Assembly (NCBI GenBank): GCA_046330935.1
Contig: JAXLRU010000002.1
Location: 620,001-684,000 of the forward strand
Reading direction: 5' to 3'
Source: JAXLRU01 sp046330935
Lineage (GTDB): Bacteria > Actinomycetota > Actinomycetes > Actinomycetales > Kineosporiaceae
Length of the DNA: 64,000 bases
Below are positions 7,952 through 17,709 of this stretch, piece by piece. The position numbers were made by a program, and so were the translations under genes. Numbering within the stretch: the first letter of the stretch is position 1; every line of letters starts with the position of its first letter. The notes under the pieces are model-generated. The model was not told the origin of the DNA. It saw only the letters and a program-made list of their open reading frames with translations, and ran no database searches.

Positions 7952-10246
7952 TCACCCGCGCACGACCCGGGCGGCGGCGTCGAGCGCGGCGGCGGCGCCA
8001 GCCAGCTCGGCCTCGCCGGGCAGCCCGGGCCCGTAGACGACCCGCTGGACGACGTCGAGCGCCGCGGGGACGCCGTCCAGCACGTCGAGGGTGGCCAGGT
8101 CGGGCGACGACGCGTCGCGGGCGGCCCCGGGCAGCACCGACAGGCCCGCCCCGGCGCCCGCGCCGGGCACCAGCGCCCCGTGCACGACGGCCTCACGCGC
8201 GACGATCGTCTCGGCCCGCAGCCGGGAGGCGAGGTCGGCGAACGTCTCGGTGGGCGGACGCCCGCGCCCGCCGGCGGCCAGGGCGGCCTCGAACCGGGCG
8301 AGCGCGGCGAGCAGGTCGCGGCGGCCGGGCCCGTCGTGCCCCGAGGACGACACGGCCCGGGGACGACGCGCACGACGCCGCAGCAGCCGCACCACGAGCG
8401 CGACGACGAGCGCGACCGCGACCGCCGCGGCGAGCCCGAGCGCCACCGCGAGGCGGTGCTCCCGCAGCCAGTGCCGCGCCCCGGCGAGCGCGGAGGTGTC
8501 GGTCAGCTGCGTCCCGGCGGTGGGGTCGGACGACACCCACCCGAGCCCCGGCTGGTACACCTCGACCCAGGCGTGGGCCATGGCCGACGTCACGGTCGCG
8601 CGCCCCTGCAGGCCGTCGGTGCGCGCGGCGGTCCCGGGGACGGCGAAGCCGGTGGCCAGGCGCGCGGGGATCCCGCCCGCGCGAAGCAGCAGCACCTCGG
8701 CCGAGGCGAAGTGCTCGCAGAAGCCCACGCGCGTGTCGAACAGGAACGCGTCGACGGGGTCCTGGCCGCGTTCCGGCTGCGGCGCGTCGAGGGAGTAGGT
8801 GGCGGTGGCGCGCAGGTGGTCCTCGACGGCGCGGGCGGCGGCCGAGGGCAGCAGCTCGGGGGTCGAGGCGGCGCGGGCCGAGTCGACGAGACGGCGGCCG
8901 AGCTCGAGGACACGCGCCGGCAGCTCCTCGGGCACCACCGTCCAGCGCCCGACGTCGGGCGGGACCGCCGGGACGGCGTCGGAGGCCGCGGCGCCGGGAG
9001 CGTCGGCGGGCACCTCCGAGACGTCGAGGCGTTGCCGCCACCGCACGTGGTACCCGGAGACCGGCGCGTCCTCGGCAGCCCAGGTGGCCGGGGACAGCCC
9101 GTCGTCGCCGAGGTCGGTATCGCCGACGGTGACGATCCCGGTGAGCACCCCGGGGGCGAGGACGGGCACCCGGGCCGAGCGCGAGACGGCCTTGAACACG
9201 CCGACGTCGGAGGCGCCGGGCGCACCCAGCGCGGGGTCGCCGGCGAGGGCGCCGAGCTCGTGCCCGCCCGGGGGCAGGGTGATCCGCACGTCGGGTTCGG
9301 GACTCGTCCAGCGCCCGTGCTCGTAGTGGTCCTGCACGGAGCTGCGCCACAGGGTGGTCGTGGGGCTGCCGGGCACCTCGAACATGGGGGTGTTCCCGAG
9401 GTCCCCGCGGGCGGACAGGTCGAGGTCTCCCCCCACGTACGCCTGCGCGTCCCGCGACGACCGGGAGGGGTCGGTGGTCGTGTCCCGCCCGTCAGGGTCG
9501 GCCTGCGAGGCCCCTGCGCCCGCACCGAGCGGGCTGCCCGACAGCCAGCTCTGCCCCTGGCCCTGCGGTGCGGGCAGCCGGGACAGTGCCCACGCGGCGA
9601 CCAGCGCCAGGGCGAGGCCCGCGGCGACCGGCCCGAGCAGCCAGCTCGTGCGGGAGCGCGCCGTCACGACGTCGCGTTCGTGCCTCGGCGGCGCGCTACC
9701 GCCCGCCTCGACGGCGGCGCGCTGCCACAGCGCCAGGCTGGTGAGGAACGCGACGCCACCGAGGACGAGGCAGGTGACGGCGGACGCCGACCCGCTCGCG
9801 CCCGCGGAGGACAGCGCGAGGACGGCGCCGTTCACCCAGATCCGGGTGAGCATCGCGCGGGGGACGGGCGGCTCGAGGGCGAGGCCCGCGACAGCACCCG
9901 CCGCGAGCGAGGCGATCAGGGCGACGCCGCGCTGGTCGAGGACGATCGCGCAGGTCAGGGGCAGGGCGAGGACGAGGCCGGCGGCGGCGAACGTCTGCGG
10001 GCCCGGACGGCGGGGGCCGGCGGCCGCGGGCAGGACGGCGGCCGCGACCACAGCGACGAGCGCCGCGAGCAGCCCCGGGAACGGGTGCAGCATGCCGGTG
10101 CGGCCCAGCGCGGTGAGCGCGAGCAGGGCGGTGAGCGTGACGGCGACGCGCAGCCCGGCCTCCGCGGTGGTAGGCCGCCGATCCGACCCCGCGGCCGAAG
10201 GCCGCCGATCCGACCCCGCGGCCGAAGGCCGCCGATCCGACGTCAC
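7952..10246 (-). CDS. TgpA-like transglutaminase-domain membrane protein
   Basis: 764 residues. The N-terminal ~200 residues hold about six membrane helices (DUF3488/TgpA-like). An external domain with a papain-like transglutaminase core follows: GFCEHFASAEVLLLRAGGIP (catalytic Cys, with His in EHF), AHAWVEVYQPGLGWVSSDPT (His and Asp). Then come one more helix, a basic stretch and a cytoplasmic DUF4129-like tail. The GTG start overlaps the stop of the DUF58 gene (GTGA). With MoxR and DUF58 it forms the common moxR-DUF58-tgpA operon, thought to act in envelope or exported-protein processing. Residues ~2-24 are a threefold 9-residue DNA-encoded repeat ahead of the first helix. Confidence 0.92.
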   Translation of the reverse strand: MTSDRRPSAAGSDRRPSAAGSDRRPTTAEAGLRVAVTLTALLALTALGRTGMLHPFPGLLAALVAVVAAAVLPAAAGPRRPGPQTFAAAGLVLALPLTCAIVLDQRGVALIASLAAGAVAGLALEPPVPRAMLTRIWVNGAVLALSSAGASGSASAVTCLVLGGVAFLTSLALWQRAAVEAGGSAPPRHERDVVTARSRTSWLLGPVAAGLALALVAAWALSRLPAPQGQGQSWLSGSPLGAGAGASQADPDGRDTTTDPSRSSRDAQAYVGGDLDLSARGDLGNTPMFEVPGSPTTTLWRSSVQDHYEHGRWTSPEPDVRITLPPGGHELGALAGDPALGAPGASDVGVFKAVSRSARVPVLAPGVLTGIVTVGDTDLGDDGLSPATWAAEDAPVSGYHVRWRQRLDVSEVPADAPGAAASDAVPAVPPDVGRWTVVPEELPARVLELGRRLVDSARAASTPELLPSAAARAVEDHLRATATYSLDAPQPERGQDPVDAFLFDTRVGFCEHFASAEVLLLRAGGIPARLATGFAVPGTAARTDGLQGRATVTSAMAHAWVEVYQPGLGWVSSDPTAGTQLTDTSALAGARHWLREHRLAVALGLAAAVAVALVVALVVRLLRRRARRPRAVSSSGHDGPGRRDLLAALARFEAALAAGGRGRPPTETFADLASRLRAETIVAREAVVHGALVPGAGAGAGLSVLPGAARDASSPDLATLDVLDGVPAALDVVQRVVYGPGLPGEAELAGAAAALDAAARVVRG
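10173..10242. repeat. 27-bp tandem repeat at the 5' end of tgpA
   Basis: Two full copies and a third partial copy of a 27-bp unit (starts 10173, 10200, 10227; each begins GGCCGCCGATCCGAC). On the coding strand it gives the repeated 9-mer SDRRPSAAG. The unit length keeps the frame, so copy number can vary without breaking the gene. Confidence 0.9.
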
Positions 10247-11538
10247 CGCAACCACTCCCGCAGGGCGACGGGCCGCCGTCCGGCCGAGGTGAGCGCGACG
10301 GACGCGGCGGTCAGGGCCTCCACGGGCTGGGCGGCCGCGGCGCGCCCGAGCACCTGCGCGCCGCGGCGCGCGCACGGCGTCAGCCCCGCGACGGCGTCGC
10401 CGAGGTCGGGCGGCACGCCCCCGAAGCTGGGCGCACCGATGCCGGAGCCGGGCGGCATGCCCGCGGCGGTGAGCGCCTGCACGGGCGAGGACGCGGCCTC
10501 GAGCGCGCCGGGCAGCAGCGCGAACCAGTCGAGGACCTCCTCGTGCGTGCGCACGGGCCGCGCCTGCACGTCGCCGCGCCCGGCGGCGGCGAGCACGACC
10601 GTGCCGCCCGCCGACGCGGCCGCGGCGAGGCTCCAGGCGGCGCGGGCCACGGTCTCCTCCCAGTCGGCGAACAGCTGGGCGGCGTGGGGGTCGACGCGGG
10701 CGCGCCGCGGCGGGCACAGCACGAGCACGACGGCGTCGTCGGCGGTGCGTCGCTCGCGTTCGACCACCACCAGGGAGCCACGGCGGGCGCTGCTGCGCCA
10801 GTGGACGCTGCGCCGGTCGTCCCCCGGCCGGTACTCGCGGACGCCGTGCGGCAGGGTGCCGAGGCGGTCGACGCCGATCAGCCGCGACTCGCCGTCCGGG
10901 CCGCCACCGGGCAGGCGGCGCGGTGCGCGCTGGGCGGGCCACACGAGCAGCGTCGTGTCGGCCTGGATCGTCCAGCTGTGCCGGACCAGCCCGAAGGGTG
11001 CGCTCGTGACGCCGGTGGCGTACGCGCGCCCGGCCGGGCCGCGGGAGTGCAGGCGCGCGGTGAGGACAAGCCACGACTCGCTGCCGCTGGCCATCGCGGG
11101 CAGGGCGAGCGCCAGCTCGGCGGGGGCCTCCTCGGGCGTGGCGGCGGCGCCGGGCCGGGCCCGCGGGGGCGGCGGCGGCAGTGCCGTGTCGGGGTTGCCG
11201 GACAGGGACAGCGACAGCAGGGTCGCGGGCAGCCCCGCGCGGCGGGCGGGGCGCAGGCGGACGACGACGGACACGGGCTCCCCCGCGACGGCGCGTTCGG
11301 GCACACCCACCCGGGCCCGCACCCCGAGAGCGCGACCCCACAGGCCGTTGACCAGCACCGCGGCGACGGCGAGGCAGCCGAGGGCCAGCACGTAGCGGGC
11401 GTGCTCGTGGACGCCGACGGCGATCAGCCCCGTCCCGGCGAGGGCGAGGACCGCTCCGGCGGGCAGGGTCTCGCGCCGGACCCCCTGGCGGGTGGCCCAG
11501 GGCGCGGGGTGGCGGCCGGCGCGCGGCGTCGCGGCCAT
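10243..11538 (-). CDS. DUF58 domain-containing protein
   Basis: 431 residues from ATG. Two N-terminal membrane helices (AVLALAGTGLIAVGV and YVLALGCLAVAAVLVNGLW) precede the DUF58 core VREYRPGDDRRSVHWRSSARRGSLVVVE, the diagnostic segment of the family, with a von Willebrand A-like fold after it. The start lies 2 bp past the moxR stop and the end overlaps tgpA by GTGA, so this is one operon. DUF58 proteins are believed to work with MoxR ATPases as chaperone/adaptor pairs. No odd feature beyond a Pro/Arg-rich loop in the middle. Confidence 0.92.
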   Translation of the reverse strand: MAATPRAGRHPAPWATRQGVRRETLPAGAVLALAGTGLIAVGVHEHARYVLALGCLAVAAVLVNGLWGRALGVRARVGVPERAVAGEPVSVVVRLRPARRAGLPATLLSLSLSGNPDTALPPPPPRARPGAAATPEEAPAELALALPAMASGSESWLVLTARLHSRGPAGRAYATGVTSAPFGLVRHSWTIQADTTLLVWPAQRAPRRLPGGGPDGESRLIGVDRLGTLPHGVREYRPGDDRRSVHWRSSARRGSLVVVERERRTADDAVVLVLCPPRRARVDPHAAQLFADWEETVARAAWSLAAAASAGGTVVLAAAGRGDVQARPVRTHEEVLDWFALLPGALEAASSPVQALTAAGMPPGSGIGAPSFGGVPPDLGDAVAGLTPCARRGAQVLGRAAAAQPVEALTAASVALTSAGRRPVALREWLR

Positions 11539-11540
11539 GC

Positions 11541-12542
<1,002 letters not shown>

Positions 12543-12764
12543 CTGCCCAGGGTAGGCAGGTGGGGACGACGATCGTCCAGATCCGGACCGACTCGTCCCC
12601 CTCCCGGCGCAACCGTTGGCACGGCGTTCGGGCGGGGGTTCGACTTCACAGACTCGTGTGGCAACGTGACCCGCCTCACGCCCTTGGTCCCGGGCCCGGC
12701 CCTGCCGAGGAATGGGACCGTGGGCGTCCTGGACAGTGACGTGCGGGCGAGAGGGAGGGGCACG

Positions 12765-13262
12765 GTGGTCAAGCAGCGCTGGGCACGGCCCGACCTCCTG
12801 CTCCTCGCCGCCGCGATCGGCGCGTTCCTCGCCGCATGGACCCTGCCCCGGCCCGCGCGCGTCGTGTCGGTCGTCCCGTGTGTAGACGCGCCGGGCCCGC
12901 TGCGCTGGGCCGGCCTGCACCTGTCGGTGCTCAGCGAGTCCCGGCAGTGCCCCACGGGGCAACTCGCCCTGCAGGCCCCCGGCCACCCCGCGCTGATCAC
13001 CGTGATGGTGATCGTCCCGCTGCTGCTCGGGTACCTCCTGGGCGCTGCGGGCCTCTTCGGCTGCTGGGCGCTCGTGCGCGCCGCGGTCGTCACGGTCGGC
13101 CGCCTCGTCGCCCGCCTGTGGCACCCCGTCGACGCGCCGGCCCAGCACGCCGTCCCGGCCCGCGCCGCCGTGCCGGCCGCCGCGTCCTCGTGGGCGCCGG
13201 GGCGCCTGCCCGCCTTGCCCATCGCGCGCCGCGGGCCTCCCGCGCTCCTGTTCGCCCGCTAG
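12765..13262 (+). CDS. Two-TM membrane protein with extracellular Cys-pair loop, unknown
   Basis: 165 residues. The GTG at 12765 follows GAGGGAGGGG, a very strong ribosome site, and decides the start. Helix 1 (LLLLAAAIGAFLAAWTL) leads to an outside loop of about 50 residues with two cysteines (VVPCVDAPG and SRQCPTG) that could form a disulfide. Helix 2 (ALITVMVIVPLLLGYLLGAAGLFGCWALV) and an Ala/Pro-rich cytoplasmic tail follow. It lies divergent from moxR and just ahead of the DsbA-VKOR pair, whose activity could form its disulfide. No known family recognised. Confidence 0.68.
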   Translation: MVKQRWARPDLLLLAAAIGAFLAAWTLPRPARVVSVVPCVDAPGPLRWAGLHLSVLSESRQCPTGQLALQAPGHPALITVMVIVPLLLGYLLGAAGLFGCWALVRAAVVTVGRLVARLWHPVDAPAQHAVPARAAVPAAASSWAPGRLPALPIARRGPPALLFAR

Positions 13263-13391
13263 TCCCCCAGCCGCCCTCCCGCGGCGCCCTCCCCCACCAC
13301 CGGTCGCCGACCACCAGCGGCCGTGACCGGGGCCGGAGCGCGCCCGCCCACGCGGCGTCCCGTCATCGCGAAACAGACCTGGAGCACCACC

Positions 13392-14162
13392 ATGAGCAAG
13401 GAAACCGAGAAGCGCGCCCGCCAGCTGCGCGAGGCCGCCGCGGCCAAGCAGCGCCGCCAGCGCAACCGCACCAACCTGTACTTCAGCCTGGGCGTCGCCG
13501 TGATCGTCGGCCTGCTGATCACGATCGTCGTGGTCGCCATCACGTCGTCGCAGAAGGGCAAGACGACGCTGGGCTCGGGCCCGCAGGCCACGCCGTCCTC
13601 GATCACCTCGACGGGCGCCCTGCCGATCGGCAAGGACACCGCGCCGGTCACCCTGAGCGTGTACCTCGACTACCAGTGCCCGGCCTGCAAGGCGTTCGAG
13701 GAGGCCAACGCCTCCGAGATCGAGAAGCTGGTGGCCGACGGCACGCTGCGCGTCGAGCTGCACCCCATGACGTTCCTCGACCCGCAGTCCGGCGGCACCA
13801 AGTACTCCACGCGCGCCGCGAACGCCGTCGCGACCGTCTCCGACAAGGCGCCCGACGCGCTGCTGAAGTTCAACAACGGTCTCTACGCCCACCAGCCCGC
13901 CGAGGGCGGCACCGGCCTCGACGACGCGATGATCAGCGAGATCGCCGTCAGCGCGGGGGTGCCCAAGGAGGTCGCCGACACCTTCACGCAGGGCCGCTTC
14001 GTCGACTGGGCGGGCAAGTCCAACGAGGAGGCCACCAAGGCCGGGGTCAGCTCCACCCCCACCCTGAAGATCAACGGTGAGAAGTTCGAGGGTGACGCGT
14101 TCACCGCCGGCGCCCTCACCGAGGCGATCAAGGCCGCGGCGGCCAAGGCCGGCTCCAAGTGA
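13392..14162 (+). CDS. DsbA/DsbG-like membrane-anchored thioredoxin
   Basis: 256 residues. A charged N-terminal cytoplasmic segment, one membrane helix (VAVIVGLLITIVVVAITSS) and an external thioredoxin-fold domain with active site DYQCPACKAFEE (CPAC) and cis-Pro segment SSTPTLKING. This is the actinobacterial DsbA-like disulfide oxidoreductase that introduces disulfides into exported proteins. Its stop overlaps the GTG of the VKOR gene, and the two are expected to work as an oxidant pair. Many exported proteins in this window carry paired cysteines. Confidence 0.95.
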   Translation: MSKETEKRARQLREAAAAKQRRQRNRTNLYFSLGVAVIVGLLITIVVVAITSSQKGKTTLGSGPQATPSSITSTGALPIGKDTAPVTLSVYLDYQCPACKAFEEANASEIEKLVADGTLRVELHPMTFLDPQSGGTKYSTRAANAVATVSDKAPDALLKFNNGLYAHQPAEGGTGLDDAMISEIAVSAGVPKEVADTFTQGRFVDWAGKSNEEATKAGVSSTPTLKINGEKFEGDAFTAGALTEAIKAAAAKAGSK

Positions 14163-14812
14163 GCACCACCGCGACGGCGGAGGTCGAGGAGCCGCTGAGC
14201 GTGCTGGGGCGGCTGCGGCGCATCCGGCACTCCAACCGGTACATCTTCATCACGATGCTGATCTCGTCGTGCATCAGCCTCACGGCGTCGTTCGTGCTGT
14301 CGGTGGACGCCCTCGCCTTGGCGAAGGACCCTGCCGCGGCGCTGTCCTGCAACATCAACTCGGTGATCAGCTGCGGCAAGGTCGGGGCGTCGTGGCAGGC
14401 CAGCCTGTTCGGCTTCCCCAACGCCTACCTGGGGCTGATCGCCGAGCCGGTCGTGCTGACGATCGCCGTCGCGAGCCTGGGCGGCGTGGTGTTCCCGCGC
14501 TGGTTCATGTTCTCGGCGCAGATCGTCTACACGTTCGGGCTGTTCTTCGCGTACTGGCTGTTCACGCAGTCGATGTTCGTGATCCACGCGCTGTGCCCGT
14601 GGTGCCTGCTGGTGACGGTCTCGACGACGACCGTGTTCACCTCGATGACCCACGTGAACATCCGCGACGGCAACCTCTTCCTGCCGAGACGGGTCAACGA
14701 CGCGCTGCGCCGGTTCATCGACTCCGACCTCGACATCGTGGTGCTGACGATCTGGCTGCTGCTGATCGCCCTGGCCATCGTGCTGCGGTACGGGTCGCTG
14801 CTGTTCAGCTGA
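14159..14812 (+). CDS. Vitamin K epoxide reductase (VKOR) family protein
   Basis: 217 residues with five predicted membrane helices. Redox centre IHALCPWCLLV (CPWC) lies near the quinone site, and the loop cysteine pair SCNINSVISCGKV shuttles electrons, as in bacterial VKORs that replace DsbB. The conserved loop SLFGFPNAYLGLI is also present. GTG start overlaps the DsbA stop by 4 bp. Function: reoxidises the partner DsbA and passes electrons to menaquinone. A 15-bp terminator follows 21 bp after the stop. Confidence 0.95.
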   Translation: MSTTATAEVEEPLSVLGRLRRIRHSNRYIFITMLISSCISLTASFVLSVDALALAKDPAAALSCNINSVISCGKVGASWQASLFGFPNAYLGLIAEPVVLTIAVASLGGVVFPRWFMFSAQIVYTFGLFFAYWLFTQSMFVIHALCPWCLLVTVSTTTVFTSMTHVNIRDGNLFLPRRVNDALRRFIDSDLDIVVLTIWLLLIALAIVLRYGSLLFS

Positions 14813-14833
14813 CGCCACCCGACTGTGGCACGT

Positions 14834-14867
14834 CGGCCGTGGCACCCCACCGGGGGTGCCACGGCCG
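14834..14867. terminator. Bidirectional intrinsic terminator
   Basis: Perfect 15-bp stem (14834-14848 and 14853-14867) with loop ACCG, between convergent VKOR and pepN genes. No long T tract, as usual in very GC-rich actinobacteria. Confidence 0.85.
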
Positions 14868-14906
14868 CGTCGTGTCGCGCTCGGGCCCGCGCTCGGGCCG
14901 ATCGGG

Positions 14907-17396
14907 TCAGCCCAGCGCGCGGGCCCGCAGCATGCGGTCGAGGGTCGCCGAACGCTCCCGTACCTGCCCGGCCACCAGCGGGCTCAGGCCCGGCACGGCT
15001 GCGGCTTCGCGCAGCCGCTGCGGGTAGGTGGCGTCCACGCCGTGGCGGGGGAACATGCTCGCCACGGTCCCCATGATCGCCGTCATCCCGGCGGCGCCGA
15101 GGTCGGGCAGGACCTCGACGAACGCGTCGCCGAAGGGCGCGAGCACCGCCGAGTGCGTGGGCTCCCAGAACGCCCGGCCGGCCGCGGGCAGGATCTGCAG
15201 CGGCACCCGCCGGGCCACGGCGAGCGCCTCCCACGCCTCCTGCTTGGCCTCGGCCTGCGGGCGTGCGGCGCGCACCACCCAGGCCCGGTGGACGGCGTCG
15301 GGGTCGGGGTCGGCCTCCACCAGCGCGGCGAGCGCCGCGTCGTCGAGGGCGCCCGCGATCGCCGTCGTCGTCAGCCACCGCCAGCGCAGGTCGACGCTGT
15401 CGTTGGCGAACCGCTCCAGCTCGGCTACGCGCTGCGCGCCGCGGGCCACGGCGATCGCCCCCTGCAGCGCCGACAGCCGGCCCGTCGCGTCGCCGGCCTC
15501 CTCGGCCCTGGCGGCGAGGTCGAGCAGCGTGCCGGCCAGCGCGTCGCCGAGCTCCGCCACGCGCGCGGGCGCCGTCCAGTCGAGCACCGCGGCCACGGCG
15601 GTGCGCAGCAGCCCCTCGCGGGCGGCGGCGCTGGTCTCGGTGAGCAGGGCCCGGCGCAGGTAGCCGACGACTTCGGGCGCGGCCAGCAGGCCGTCGTCGA
15701 CGAGGTGCCACAGGGTCAGCCGCGAGATGCCCCGGGCCAGCGGGTCGGGCAGCGTCTCCCCCGCCTCCAGCAGGGCCCGCACCGAGGACTCCTCGGGGCG
15801 CACCCGCGCGAAGGTGAGGTCGCCGTCGTTGAGCAGCAGCAGGTCGGCCGCGGGGCGCCCCGCCAGCTCGGGGACGCTGGTCGCGGGACCCTCGACGTCG
15901 AGCTCCACTCGTTCGCGCAGGGTCAGGCCGGCCTCGGCGCGGTCGTAAACACCGACGACGAGCCGGTGCGGGCGGGCGGCGGGCCACGCCGTGGGCGGTG
16001 ACACCTCGACGTCCACCTCGCGGTAGGCGCCCGCGTCGTCGACGTCGGCGCGCGAGGTGAGCACGTCGGTGCCCGCCTGCAGCAGCCACTGCCGGGCCCA
16101 GGCGTGCAGGTCGCGGCCGGAGGACGCGCCGACGGCGGCGAGCAGGTCGTCGAGGGTCGCGTTGCCCCAGGCGTGGGCGGCGAAGTACTCGCGCAGCCCC
16201 GCCACGAACGCCTCCTCGCCGGCGTAGGCGGTGAGCTGGCGCAGCACCGAGGCGCCCTTGGCGTAGGTGACCATGTCGAATGCCGCCTTCGCGGCCTCGA
16301 CCGTCGGGACGTCCTGGCGGATCGGGTGCGTGGACGGCGCGGCGTCGGCGGCGTACCCGGCCTCCTTGCGCCCGCCCAGGAACGACACCCACGCGTCGCC
16401 GAACTCCGTGCACCGCGCCGTCGCCCACACCGCCGCCCAGTCGGCGAACGACTCGTTCAGCCACAGGTCGTCCCACCAGCGCATCGTCACGATGTCGCCG
16501 AACCACATGTGGGCCATCTCGTGCAGCAGGATCACCGCGCGCATCTCGCGCTCGGCCAGCGTGGGCGCCGAGCGGAAAAGGAACGAGTCCATCCACGTGA
16601 CACACCCCCAGTTCTCCATCGCGCCCTGGAAGTCGGGGCAGAACACCTGCGTGTACTGCTGCTGCGGGAACGGCATCGCGAACTGCTCGCCGAAGAACCG
16701 AAGGCCGGCCGCGGTGAGCGCGAACAGCTCGCCGGCCTGCTCGTCGAGGAACGAGGCCAGGCTGCGTCGCGCCAGCCAGCCGAGGTCGTAGCCGTCGACG
16801 CTGCGTCGGACCTCGTGGAAAGGCCCCGCGCAGACGACGGTCAGGTACGTCGACAGCCGCACGGTGTCGGCGAACCGCCACCGCCGCGCGTCCCCCTCGG
16901 CCACGGCCTCGCCCGGGCTGTTGGAGGCGACCGTCCACGCCGACGGCGCGAGCACGCTGATCGCGAACCTCGCCTTGAGGTCGGGCTGGTCGAAGCAGGC
17001 GAACACCCGGCGCGCGTCGTCGGGCTCGAACGACGTCCACACGTAGACCTCGCCGTCACCCGGATCGAGGCTGCGGTGCAGGCCCGCGCGCTGCTGGGTG
17101 CGATCGGTGCGCGACTCGACGACCAGCTCGTGCTCGCCCGGGGTCACGGAGAAGGACAGGCGCTCGCCGTCGAAGGCGCCGTCGGGCAGGGGCGTGCCGT
17201 CGAGCCGGGCCGTCGCCGCGTCCGCCACGACGTCGGCGAACGTCACCCCCTCGCCCCGCGCGGTGAACCGGATCGTGCTGACCGCGCGCAGGGTCGTCCC
17301 CGTGAGCAGGCCGGTCAGGTCGAGGTCGACGTCGTAGTGCGCGACGTCGAGCAGGGCGGAACGGGCCGACGCCTCGTCACGGGTCAGGGAAGCCAC
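14907..17396 (-). CDS. pepN: Aminopeptidase N (M1 family zinc metallopeptidase)
   Basis: 829 residues, full length for actinobacterial PepN (~850). The substrate-binding motif GAMENWGCVTW lies near residue 257. The zinc site HEMAHMWFGD begins near residue 291, and the third ligand is in LWLNESFADW. A C-terminal ERAP1-like helical domain follows. It cleaves N-terminal residues from peptides in the cytoplasm. GTG start (ASLTRDEASARS) fits the family N-terminus. Monocistronic by position; it converges on VKOR and is divergent from the HYR surface protein. Confidence 0.96.
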   Translation of the reverse strand: MASLTRDEASARSALLDVAHYDVDLDLTGLLTGTTLRAVSTIRFTARGEGVTFADVVADAATARLDGTPLPDGAFDGERLSFSVTPGEHELVVESRTDRTQQRAGLHRSLDPGDGEVYVWTSFEPDDARRVFACFDQPDLKARFAISVLAPSAWTVASNSPGEAVAEGDARRWRFADTVRLSTYLTVVCAGPFHEVRRSVDGYDLGWLARRSLASFLDEQAGELFALTAAGLRFFGEQFAMPFPQQQYTQVFCPDFQGAMENWGCVTWMDSFLFRSAPTLAEREMRAVILLHEMAHMWFGDIVTMRWWDDLWLNESFADWAAVWATARCTEFGDAWVSFLGGRKEAGYAADAAPSTHPIRQDVPTVEAAKAAFDMVTYAKGASVLRQLTAYAGEEAFVAGLREYFAAHAWGNATLDDLLAAVGASSGRDLHAWARQWLLQAGTDVLTSRADVDDAGAYREVDVEVSPPTAWPAARPHRLVVGVYDRAEAGLTLRERVELDVEGPATSVPELAGRPAADLLLLNDGDLTFARVRPEESSVRALLEAGETLPDPLARGISRLTLWHLVDDGLLAAPEVVGYLRRALLTETSAAAREGLLRTAVAAVLDWTAPARVAELGDALAGTLLDLAARAEEAGDATGRLSALQGAIAVARGAQRVAELERFANDSVDLRWRWLTTTAIAGALDDAALAALVEADPDPDAVHRAWVVRAARPQAEAKQEAWEALAVARRVPLQILPAAGRAFWEPTHSAVLAPFGDAFVEVLPDLGAAGMTAIMGTVASMFPRHGVDATYPQRLREAAAVPGLSPLVAGQVRERSATLDRMLRARALG

Positions 17397-17586
17397 GGCG
17401 CGATTCTTGCCCCTACGGCGCCCTCGCGCGCTGCGGACAGGCCCGCGAAGCGTGCCGTCTGTGGACGGGCGCCGCCTGTGGGGGCGCGCCCGCCCCCCGC
17501 GTCACCCTGCGCAGCGGCGACTGGGCCGTTCGGGGGTGAGGACCCGCCCGAAGGCTGACGTCGCCGTCGCGCCCTGTCGATCACCG

Positions 17587-17709
17587 TTGTCTGACGGCAA
17601 CTCTGAGCGGGACGAGCGATGAACCGCCGGGCGCCAGATGGTCGCCTAGCCCGGCGCGGAGCAGTGGCGAAACCGGCGTCGACCCGCATCCACCGAGCCG
17701 GGAGCCCTC
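17587..17709 (+). other. Candidate structured leader of the HYR surface-protein gene
   Basis: The 312-bp gap between pepN and the HYR gene holds no gene. Within it, GCCGGGC (17630s) pairs with GCCCGGC about 16 nt later. Further short G/C-rich complementarity runs up to the GTG, where GAGCCGGGAGCCC may serve as ribosome site. The layout looks like a folded 5' leader, but I could not match it to the c-di-GMP or c-di-AMP riboswitch consensus. Weak support. Confidence 0.25.

Noticed and set aside
8180..11395. 1071-codon open frame on the plus strand
   Set aside because: Antisense to tgpA/DUF58, whose domains are clear; the product is Gly/Arg/Gln-rich with no family feature, an artefact of high GC.
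17587..17709. c-di-GMP-I or c-di-AMP riboswitch upstream of the HYR gene
   Set aside because: The required conserved core (for example GGGACGCAAAGCC for c-di-GMP-I) is absent; only generic stems are seen.
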